From assembly GCA_018715585.1 (NCBI GenBank), contig DVLH01000242.1, forward strand, positions 1-10,734: a DNA stretch of 10,734 bases, written 5' to 3'. The notes beneath the pieces were generated by a model. The model ran no database searches and had not been told where the DNA came from. It worked only from the letters and a program-made list of their open reading frames with translations. The position numbers and the translations under genes were made by a program. The stretch is from Candidatus Aphodomonas merdavium (GTDB taxonomy: Bacteria; Bacillota; Clostridia; Christensenellales; Aristaeellaceae). How positions within the stretch are numbered: the first letter of the stretch is position 1; each line of letters begins with the position of its first letter. Shown here piece after piece: positions 1 to 5,910 of this stretch.

Positions 1-31
1 CGTCCTGAGCCAGGATCAAACTCTTGCGTTA
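1..31 (-). rRNA. rrs: 16S ribosomal RNA, 5' end only (partial)
   Basis: The first 24 bases, read on the minus strand, are the universal 16S start AGAGTTTGATCCTGGCTCAG followed by GACG. In E. coli numbering this motif begins at nucleotide 8, so the mature 5' end falls at about position 31. The rest of the gene lies to the left of the window. The expected rRNA promoter and leader lie upstream, at 32-300. Confidence 0.97.
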
Positions 32-228
32 AATCCTGTCCGCGCTCCGCTTCCTGCCGCTCCGCTCCCCGCTTCGAGAGTCCCCTCTCCCCGCGGCCGC
101 TTCGCCCTTCCCGCTTCGCGCGCCTCTTCACGAATTGACTGTCTTCTCTCTCTCTTTCCCTGTATCGTTTTCAAGGACCGCCCTGCACTTAAAACCGACC
201 GGGGGTTTGCCCCCTGTCGCAAGCGCGA
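32..228 (-). other. rRNA operon leader (pre-16S 5' external spacer)
   Basis: This is the transcribed leader between the inferred start near 228 and the mature 16S end. It has no coding potential worth keeping. Visible elements are a GGGGG-loop-CCCCC hairpin (201-214) close to the transcript start, a boxA-like motif (163-180), a purine run of repeated GA, a GAGAG/CTCTC hairpin (76-89) and GC-rich repeats of GCGGAGCGG type next to the mature 5' end. The last could take part in the RNase III processing stem. Confidence 0.75.
163..180 (-). promoter_or_regulatory. boxA-like rRNA antitermination site
   Basis: The minus strand reads CGGTCCTTGAAAACGATA. The CCTTGAAAAC core resembles the boxA element (CTTTGAAAAC type) in Bacillus and Clostridium rRNA leaders, where NusB/NusE load an antitermination complex. 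Its location, inside an rRNA leader and about 130 nt before the 16S end, fits. The assignment is by resemblance only. Confidence 0.5.
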
Positions 229-233
229 GTGTG

Positions 234-262
234 ATCTTACCACACCCTCCCTCCCTTGTCAA
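234..262 (-). promoter_or_regulatory. rRNA operon promoter
   Basis: On the minus strand there is a perfect -35 TTGACA (262-257), a 17-nt spacer and a -10 TAAGAT (239-234, 4 of 6 to consensus). Upstream (263-300) the minus strand carries repeated A-tracts, which could act as an UP element as is usual for rRNA promoters. Transcription should start near 226-230, giving a leader of roughly 195 nt before the 16S gene. Confidence 0.8.
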
Positions 263-325
263 CCCCCTTTTTTGATCTTTTTCGTGCTTTTTTATGATAC
301 ACGCCGGCCAGCGCAGAGAGATTTA

Positions 326-355
326 ATTGTAGTTTTCCTTTAGAAGTTTTTTCAG
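326..355 (-). promoter_or_regulatory. possible second, upstream rRNA promoter
   Basis: The minus strand shows CTGAAA (355-350, 4 of 6 to the -35 consensus), an 18-nt spacer and TACAAT (331-326, 5 of 6 to the -10 consensus). Tandem promoters are common in front of rRNA operons. The AT-rich composition makes chance matches likely, so this is only a candidate. It would abut, back to back, the plus-strand promoter at 356. Confidence 0.3.
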
Positions 356-384
356 TTGATTAATACCGAAAAAAATGCTACAAT
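356..384 (+). promoter_or_regulatory. promoter of the small Cys/His-rich gene
   Basis: There is a -35 TTGATT (356-361, 4 of 6), an exact 17-nt spacer and a -10 TACAAT (379-384, 5 of 6). A TG one base upstream (376-377) makes the -10 an extended type. Transcription should begin near 390-392. The ATG at 375-377 therefore lies inside the promoter and would not be transcribed, which bears on the start of the next gene. Confidence 0.7.
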
Positions 385-428
385 GTCTCTACTCGTTTGC
401 AAAAAAGCTCAGAAAGGAGAGAAGCCAC

Positions 429-716
429 ATTTACAAGCGTTGCCCTGCTGCACGAGCACTGTGCATTTTTCTTTTAGGCACAGTTTTGTTGCTTTCCGCC
501 TGTTCTAGCCATTTGCATCATGATTGCACGAGCGCGGATTGCCGCATCTGTCTAGCTATTCGTTCATGCGTGCCGCTCCCCTTTCTCTCCTTGCGCACGC
601 TTATTCTTCCCGCACTTTGCCTGCTGAGTGCACGGCGCGCGTATGTGCTCGCGCGCGAACGCGCTTGCGCACGCATAGGCACTCCCGTCACAGACAAAGT
701 CAAGCTCATGGATTGA
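429..716 (+). CDS. small Cys/His-rich lipoprotein-like membrane protein, apparent ATT start
   Basis: A 95-residue protein of unknown function if translation begins at the ATT at 429. A good ribosome binding site (AAAGGAG, 413-419) lies 9 nt upstream. The in-frame ATG at 375 has no binding site and sits inside the -10 region of the promoter. From the ATT, the protein has a basic N-terminus, a hydrophobic stretch (about 11-24) and a lipobox LSAC with Cys25. Next come HLHHDCTSADCRIC (28-41; a CX4CX2C motif with histidines), a second hydrophobic segment (about 48-67) and a basic tail ending PVTDKVKLMD. From memory, small Clostridia proteins with a similar H-x-C-x4-C-x2-C motif after an N-terminal membrane segment exist, sometimes near metal-uptake genes; I could not verify this. 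Metal binding is an inference. The ATT could also be a mutated ATG, making the gene weakly expressed or decaying. Confidence 0.6.
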   Translation: MYKRCPAARALCIFLLGTVLLLSACSSHLHHDCTSADCRICLAIRSCVPLPFLSLRTLILPALCLLSARRAYVLARERACARIGTPVTDKVKLMD

Positions 717-723
717 CATGCAT

Positions 724-753
724 TTGCATTACGAAATACATATATGTTATAAT
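724..753 (+). promoter_or_regulatory. extended -10 promoter of the membrane protein/flavoprotein operon
   Basis: TGTTATAAT at 745-753 is a perfect -10 with the TG extension. The best -35 is TTGCAT (724-729, 3 of 6) at an 18-nt spacer. A perfect TTGACA at 713-718, overlapping the stop of the preceding gene, is 29 nt away, too far to pair with this -10. An inverted repeat ATGCA-TT-TGCAT (718-729) covers the -35 region. Transcription should start near 759-761. Confidence 0.65.
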
Positions 754-759
754 AGCGTG

Positions 760-905
760 TTTACAGTTTGAAAAGACTCCTTTGCGCTTTAGCGCCATCC
801 CCTACGCGGTTTTCATTACGGACGCAAAACCGCTTTGTCTGTCCTGCTGCAAGCGTTTCAGGCGTTTCCCATATGCCGATTTTAACCGACCAAAAGGAGC
901 GTATC
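760..905 (+). promoter_or_regulatory. structured 5' leader with anti-Shine-Dalgarno
   Basis: This leader of about 145 nt precedes the membrane-protein gene and matches no riboswitch class I recognise. Near its 5' end, CTCCTTT (777-783) is the exact reverse complement of the ribosome binding site AAAGGAG (893-899). Between them are two local hairpins: GCGC-TTTA-GCGC (784-795), and GCGGTTTT (806-813) pairing with AAAACCGC (826-833). The arrangement would allow the ribosome binding site to be hidden or exposed. Regulation is inferred from the pairing only. Confidence 0.4.
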
Positions 906-3050
906 ATGATGAACGAAACCATCCCTACCGGCCAAAAACGGCGCGGCATTTTCGCAGTGGTTCTCCTTCCCCTCGCCATTTGTGCGATCATCACGGTGGT
1001 CTTTCAGCTTTTCGCCGATTGCCGCCTAATCCGCATTGAAGACGCTTATACGTGGCGCATTCTTTCCGGCGCATATGGCACGCCTGACTGGCGCGTGCTG
1101 GAAATGAACCCGCTGCTCTCGCAGCTGCTCGCACTGTTGTTTAACGTCTTGCCCGCAGTGCCCTGGTACGGCTTGACGCTGCTGGTCATGCTTTGTTGCA
1201 GCTGCGCGGCGCTGATGGGGTTGGCTGCGCGCAAGCGCGGCGGGTTGCTGCCGGCGTTGTTCGTCATCGCCCCCATCTGTGCATTGCTCAACTACTCCAT
1301 GATCAGCACCACCGTGGCTGCGCTTGCATCGGCGGCAGGCTTTTTGATGATGCTAGAGAGCTTCCGCGCCCAGAGCAAACGGACGGGCAAGCTCGTAGCC
1401 AGCCTGCTTTTGTATTTGCTCGGCGCGGCGCTGAACATCACCTATGCCGCCATCGTTACCGGCTGCCTGTTCCTCTGTGCCCTGCCCAACAGCGCGCACG
1501 ACGGGCGCATTAAATCGCTCGCAAAAGGCGTCCCGCTGGCGGCGGTGTTGCTGGCCGCGCTCTTTGGCTATCAATCGCTGATGTTCAGCTCTGCCGAACT
1601 TTCCGCCTACCGCAGCAACTATACCCGCTATGACCGTCTGCAGCACAGCACGCTTCCTGCGGAGGTGGACCGCCTGCTCAACATCTACGGCACGGCCGAC
1701 TTCGGCACCGACGGCGAAGGTTCCGGCCATGACGGCCATGACCACGAGGAAGAAACGGAAACGAGCGAAAGCGAAGAGGGCACCGATCTGGCCGCAACGG
1801 CATCCGACGAGGAGCGCAGCGGCATCTTCTATGAAGCCGGCTTTACGCTCAACGACGCCCAGCTCTTCTTTACGCGCATCGGCGCCGATCCGGAACTGAT
1901 TGCGCCCGAGCGCCTGGAAGCGCTGGAGGGCATCGCAAGCTATGTTGACACCGACATGGATCATCTCTTTTCCTCGCTGGTGGAAACGCTGGGCAAACCG
2001 CAGTTTTTGATGCTCATTGCATTGTTTGTCTTTATAGCGCTGGCTGTGCTGCTTACCAGCCGCCGCCGCGGGTTGACGGCGCTGTTGGCGGCTCTGCTCG
2101 CCTTCGGTGCGCATGTGTTCCTGATCATGTGCAATTATGACGCCTTTGCCTACATCGCCCCGTTCTATCTCGCTTCCATCGCCGCCATGCTCTACTCGCT
2201 CGACGGTGAGCATGTAATGGGATTCTCCCGCCACCTCGTTCGTTCGCAGAACGCGCGCGCCGTCATCGGCGTTGTTGTGTGCATGGTCATTTTTGTCGGC
2301 TGCGCAGGGCTGGTGTTTTACTCCGTCACCCATCCCACAAACGGGGATAACAACGTCCTGGAGGACGACACGGTTGCCATCAGCACGGCCGTCGCCCAAA
2401 GCGCTTCCTCCGATAGCCCCATGCTCTTCATCGGCGACAACCCTGCTGACCGCTACAAATACAAAGTCCTGGAGGCAACGCCCGAGCAAGGCAGCTGCGC
2501 AACGCTGCTGGCAGGCGGATACGACCTCTATAGCCCGCGCTATGCCGCCATGCTCGAGGAATTTGACACCGACAACCCGCTGCGTGACAGCGTCACGCGC
2601 GATGACATCGCCTACATCAACATGGGCTTTGTACAAAACAAGCTCGACCGCATCCGCCAGGCGTACGGCGGCGAGTATTTCGTCACCGAACCGCTGTTTG
2701 ACAACAGCAAAATCCTCTCGTTCAAACAGCTGACGGAGGAGGAGTTCAATACCTACATCGAAACGCAGGAACAGGCCGCGCAGGAAGAGTTTGAAGCGCG
2801 CCTGGCCGCAGGCGACCTGGAAGCGCTTGCCACGCAGGCATTGAGCGAAGCCGACGCAATTGCCGAGGAGACCGATGAGCTCTACCATGCGTTGGAAGCC
2901 TTGCAGGAAAGCGGGACCGAGGAGGAGATTGCCCAAGCGCAAGCGGCGTTTGAAGCCTCCGAGGCAGAATATAACGAAGCGTTCTTCAAATACATTGAGT
3001 ACTACAACCAGTGGATGGAAGAACAGCAGCTGGAAGCTGAAACAGAATGA
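906..3050 (+). CDS. GT-C-like polytopic membrane protein with acidic His-rich loop and helical C-terminal ectodomain
   Basis: A 714-residue membrane protein. The start is ATG 906 or the adjacent ATG 909, behind AAAAGGAG (892-899). TM1 spans about 14-36. A loop follows with RIEDAYTW (43-50) and ends at VPWYG (85-89). About five hydrophobic segments come next (88-225), then a long loop (226-365), four more (about 366-384, 388-409, 413-431, 452-474) and a soluble region (475-714). An acidic residue pair in the first loop and the following 'PWYxL' stretch resemble GT-C-fold sugar-transferase-like proteins of Clostridia, but I cannot assign a substrate or show catalysis. The loop contains GHDGHDHEEETE (274-285), a possible metal or proton-interacting patch. 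Residues from about 608 are strongly acidic and helical, probably coiled coil. The gene overlaps the next by ATGA. Confidence 0.85.
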   Translation: MMNETIPTGQKRRGIFAVVLLPLAICAIITVVFQLFADCRLIRIEDAYTWRILSGAYGTPDWRVLEMNPLLSQLLALLFNVLPAVPWYGLTLLVMLCCSCAALMGLAARKRGGLLPALFVIAPICALLNYSMISTTVAALASAAGFLMMLESFRAQSKRTGKLVASLLLYLLGAALNITYAAIVTGCLFLCALPNSAHDGRIKSLAKGVPLAAVLLAALFGYQSLMFSSAELSAYRSNYTRYDRLQHSTLPAEVDRLLNIYGTADFGTDGEGSGHDGHDHEEETETSESEEGTDLAATASDEERSGIFYEAGFTLNDAQLFFTRIGADPELIAPERLEALEGIASYVDTDMDHLFSSLVETLGKPQFLMLIALFVFIALAVLLTSRRRGLTALLAALLAFGAHVFLIMCNYDAFAYIAPFYLASIAAMLYSLDGEHVMGFSRHLVRSQNARAVIGVVVCMVIFVGCAGLVFYSVTHPTNGDNNVLEDDTVAISTAVAQSASSDSPMLFIGDNPADRYKYKVLEATPEQGSCATLLAGGYDLYSPRYAAMLEEFDTDNPLRDSVTRDDIAYINMGFVQNKLDRIRQAYGGEYFVTEPLFDNSKILSFKQLTEEEFNTYIETQEQAAQEEFEARLAAGDLEALATQALSEADAIAEETDELYHALEALQESGTEEEIAQAQAAFEASEAEYNEAFFKYIEYYNQWMEEQQLEAETE

Positions 3051-4267
3051 ACCGAGATTTTCCTCTTTTGATTGTTGGCGCCGGCGCGTCCGGGTTAATA
3101 GCCGCTTTCGCGGCCTCCCGGGCGCGCCCTTGTTGCGCACGGCTGTTGGAAAAAGAAGCGCGTGTGGGGCGCAAGCTGCTGGCGACCGGCAACGGCCGGT
3201 GCAATCTGCTCAACGCCTCTCCCACGCCTTCACGCATGCACGGCAGCTTTGCGCCGCTTGCCGCACAAATGCTGGCGCAAACGCCGCCTGAGGCGCTGTT
3301 GGCCACGTTTGCCGAGATGGGGCTTGTATGCCGCCAGGAGGCGGAAGGGCGCGTTTATCCCTACAGCGGCCAGGCAGGAGCGGTCCTCGACGCGCTTCGC
3401 TTTGCCTGCGAACGCCAGGGCGTTGCAACCTCATGCGACGCACGGGTCCATTCGCTCCGTCCACTGCACGGCGGTTTTTGCGTGCAGACGGATGCCGGCG
3501 ATTTCTGGGGGTGCAAGGTGATCATCGCCGCCGGCGGCCGCGCCGCACCCGCTTTGGGCGCCACAGGAGATGGCGCCGGACTGCTTACACAGCTCGGCCA
3601 TGCCTGTGCGAAAGAGCGCCCGGCGCTCGCGCCGCTGAAAACAGCCCCGCAGGCCATTCGCGGCATGAAAGGCGTGCGCCTTCGCGCGAAGCTTTCACTG
3701 CTTGTCGGCCGCCGCCCCGTGCAAGAGGAAACGGGCGAACTGCTCTTTGGCGACGCCTCCATCTCCGGCGTTGCGGCAATGCAGCTGGCGCGCGCAGCAG
3801 GCAGCGCGCTGGCCCAAGGTTCACAGGTGCGCCTGTGTATTGACGCCACGCCGGATTTGGACGTACTGCCGCTGCTTCGCGCCCGTGCCGCGCTGCTGGG
3901 CAAGGAGCCTGCAGAGCGGTTGCTGTTGGGGCTTGTGCCCACGCGGGCCGCGCTCTGCCTGTTGCGCGCGGCGGAATATCCGCCCCAGTCGGCCGCTAAG
4001 GATGCGCCCCTGCAAAGGCTGGAAAGCCTGTTGCATGCGTGGGAACTGCCCGTCGAAGGGGTTGAGCCGTTTGCCCAGGCACAAGTGACGGCGGGCGGCG
4101 CGCTTGCACGGGAGTTTTCTCCGCAAACGCTCGAATCGCTGCGCGTGCCCGGGCTGTATGCCTGCGGCGAAGCGCTTGATTTTGACGGCGATTGCGGCGG
4201 TTATAATCTTATGTGGGCTTGGCTGAGCGGCCTGCGGGCCGGTACGGCCGCCGCGGAGGCATTATGA
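3047..4267 (+). CDS. BaiN/HI0933-family NAD(P)/FAD-dependent oxidoreductase
   Basis: A 406-residue flavoprotein of the HI0933/YhiN/BaiN family (usual length about 400), cytosolic. Visible motifs are the Rossmann FAD-binding GAGASG (11-16) and the family signature GRKLLATGNGRCNLLN (41-56). Others are RVYPYSGQA (102-110), IIAAGGRAAPALGATGDG (159-176), GELLFGDASISG (230-241) and a C-terminal FAD-contact block GEALDFDGDCGGYNLMWAW (374-392). Some members (BaiN) have been linked to reduction of bile-acid intermediates, but most are uncharacterised and context here gives no substrate, so I do not use the baiN symbol. The start ATG lies inside the stop of the membrane-protein gene (ATGA), and its own stop overlaps the next start the same way. 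Coupled translation of all three is likely. Confidence 0.93.
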   Translation: MNRDFPLLIVGAGASGLIAAFAASRARPCCARLLEKEARVGRKLLATGNGRCNLLNASPTPSRMHGSFAPLAAQMLAQTPPEALLATFAEMGLVCRQEAEGRVYPYSGQAGAVLDALRFACERQGVATSCDARVHSLRPLHGGFCVQTDAGDFWGCKVIIAAGGRAAPALGATGDGAGLLTQLGHACAKERPALAPLKTAPQAIRGMKGVRLRAKLSLLVGRRPVQEETGELLFGDASISGVAAMQLARAAGSALAQGSQVRLCIDATPDLDVLPLLRARAALLGKEPAERLLLGLVPTRAALCLLRAAEYPPQSAAKDAPLQRLESLLHAWELPVEGVEPFAQAQVTAGGALAREFSPQTLESLRVPGLYACGEALDFDGDCGGYNLMWAWLSGLRAGTAAAEAL

Positions 4268-5874
4268 TACGTATCCGAGACATCAGCGTCTCCCTGGATG
4301 TCCCACCCGCGCGCTATGCGTCGCTGGCGGCAAAGGCGCTTGGCGTTGCAGACCGGGAAATACTCTCCTGCCGCCTCTTTCGCCGCTCCGTCGACGCCCG
4401 CAAGCGCGACAACGTGCATTTCACGCTCACGCTGGATGTTGCCCTGCGCGCCGATGAGGCGCTCGTTTTGCGCCGTGCGCGCTGTGATAAGGCGCAGCTC
4501 CTTGCTCCTTGCGCGCCGCGAAGCGTTCCCGTCGTTTCCTTGCCCGCCACGCATCCGCGCCCGCTCGTCGTCGGTTGCGGTCCGGCAGGGCTGTTTGCGG
4601 CGTTGACGCTTGCCCAAGCGGGATTGCGTCCCCTGCTGCTGGAGCGCGGCAAGGATGCCGCTGCGCGCGCGCAGGACATCCATTCCTTCCAGGCGGGCGG
4701 GCCGCTATGCGCCCAAAGCAACATCGCCTTTGGGGAAGGCGGTGCGGGGATGTTTTCCGACGGCAAGCTGAACACCGGCATCAAAGACCCGCGCTGCCGC
4801 ACCGTGCTGGAAGCGCTGGCGCAGGCCGGCGCGCCGGAAGAAATCCTCTGGCAGGCACGGCCGCATGTGGGGACGGACCGGCTGACTGCCGCCGTCGTCG
4901 CTATCCGGGAGCGCATTAAGCGCCTTGGCGGCGAAATCCGCTTTCAGACGTGCCTGTCTGATCTCGTTGCGCAGGACGGCGCGCTGCGCGCCGTTCGCAC
5001 GCGCGCGGCGGACGGCTCCGAGGACGAGTTCGCCTGCGAGCTGCTGTTGCTTGCAGCCGGGCACAGCGCGCGCGATACGTTTGAAATGCTGCTCTCGCGC
5101 GGCGTCCCCATGGCCGCCAAGCCGTTTTCCATCGGCGTGCGCGCAGAGCATCCGCAGCGCCTGATTGACCGCGCGCAATACGGCCAGTTTGCAGGCCATC
5201 CCGCGCTGGGCGCAGCCGATTACCATTTGAGCACGCATTTGCAAAACGGGCGCGGTGTCTATTCGTTTTGCATGTGTCCCGGCGGGGAAGTCGTGGCGGC
5301 CGCCTCTGAACCGGGCGGCGTCGTCACCAATGGCATGAGCCGTTTTGCGCGCGACGGGGAAAACGCCAACGCCGCCCTGCTCGTAGACGTGCGGCCCGAG
5401 GATTTCGGCAGCGAGGGGCCGCTGGCCGGCGTCGCGTTTCAGCGGCGTTGGGAGCGCGAGGCGTTCCGCTGCGGCGGAGGCGCTTACCATGCGCCCGCCC
5501 AGCGAATGGAAGATTTTCTCGCCTTGCGGGAAAGCTCTTCCTTGGGAAGCGTGCGCGCCACCTACCTGCCCGGCGTGGTCCCTGCCGACCTGCGCGCCTG
5601 CCTGCCCCCGTTTGCCTGCGAATCGCTGCGCGAAGGCATCCGCGCTTTTGCATGCCGCATTCGCGGTTTTGACCTTCCCGACGCAGTGCTCACCGGCGTG
5701 GAGACGCGCTCTTCCTCCCCCGTGCGCATCCTGCGCGCCCCAAACGGACAATCCACCGGCTTGCGCGGCCTTTTCCCTGTTGGAGAAGGCGCCGGCTATG
5801 CGGGCGGCATTCTCTCCTCCGCCGTGGACGGCATCCGCCAGGCGGAAAATGCGCTCGCCTGGCTATCCTCTTAA
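4264..5874 (+). CDS. COG2509-type FAD-dependent dehydrogenase
   Basis: A 536-residue flavoprotein of the widespread but functionally uncharacterised COG2509 family, probably cytosolic. The N-terminal domain carries the family motif RRSVDARKRD (40-49). FAD binding is by GCGPAG (104-109). Further signatures are FGEGGAGMFSDGKLNT (156-171), HVGTDRL (201-207), the block around CMCPGGEVVAAASEPGG, ETRSSSPVRI (480-489) and the C-terminal GEGAGYAGGILSSAVDG (507-523). I chose ATG 4264 because GGAGG (4255-4259) precedes it, it overlaps the previous stop as ATGA, and the family normally begins with this short beta strand. An ATG at 4213 lies inside the preceding gene and has no such support. Two unrelated flavoprotein families translated in tandem suggest a shared redox role, but nothing in the sequence names the substrate. 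Confidence 0.93.
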   Translation: MIRIRDISVSLDVPPARYASLAAKALGVADREILSCRLFRRSVDARKRDNVHFTLTLDVALRADEALVLRRARCDKAQLLAPCAPRSVPVVSLPATHPRPLVVGCGPAGLFAALTLAQAGLRPLLLERGKDAAARAQDIHSFQAGGPLCAQSNIAFGEGGAGMFSDGKLNTGIKDPRCRTVLEALAQAGAPEEILWQARPHVGTDRLTAAVVAIRERIKRLGGEIRFQTCLSDLVAQDGALRAVRTRAADGSEDEFACELLLLAAGHSARDTFEMLLSRGVPMAAKPFSIGVRAEHPQRLIDRAQYGQFAGHPALGAADYHLSTHLQNGRGVYSFCMCPGGEVVAAASEPGGVVTNGMSRFARDGENANAALLVDVRPEDFGSEGPLAGVAFQRRWEREAFRCGGGAYHAPAQRMEDFLALRESSSLGSVRATYLPGVVPADLRACLPPFACESLREGIRAFACRIRGFDLPDAVLTGVETRSSSPVRILRAPNGQSTGLRGLFPVGEGAGYAGGILSSAVDGIRQAENALAWLSS

Positions 5875-5910
5875 CGCACAATCCTTATTCTTTTCAGGAG
5901 GCAATTGACA

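Noticed and set aside
16..243. A 75-codon minus-strand open frame across the rRNA leader
   Set aside because: It runs through the rRNA promoter downstream region, leader and into the mature 16S sequence; arginine-rich, with no binding site.
768..905. N-terminal extension of the membrane protein from TTG 768
   Set aside because: It has no ribosome binding site, starts almost at the predicted transcript start, and its sequence is not membrane-like. ATG 906/909 behind AAAAGGAG is much better.
760..905. Known riboswitch (for example FMN, PLP-related or fluoride) in the leader
   Set aside because: I looked for the conserved cores and saw none. Only the anti-Shine-Dalgarno arrangement is supported, so it is reported as an unclassified leader.
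524..1039. A 171-codon plus-strand frame overlapping the small gene and the membrane-protein start
   Set aside because: It passes through the promoter at 724-753 and out of frame through two better-supported genes, with no family resemblance.
1353..3140. A 595-codon open frame on the minus strand opposite the membrane-protein gene
   Set aside because: It mirrors the codon bias of the plus-strand gene, crosses the junction into the next gene, and encodes a low-complexity product unlike any family I know. The plus-strand gene has clear membrane segments and a binding site.
4213..4263. N-terminal extension of the COG2509 protein from ATG 4213
   Set aside because: It overlaps the conserved C-terminus of the previous gene. 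ATG 4264 has GGAGG upstream and fits the family's usual start.
4705..5751. A 348-codon open frame on the minus strand inside the COG2509 gene
   Set aside because: The plus-strand frame carries all the conserved flavoprotein motifs; this is its antisense shadow.
5905..5910. TTG 5905 as the start of the pyridoxamine kinase, or TTGACA here as a -35 box
   Set aside because: The TTG is only 3 nt from the AGGAGG, while ATG 5911 has 9 nt. No -10 follows at the right spacing, and the site lies in the translated start region.
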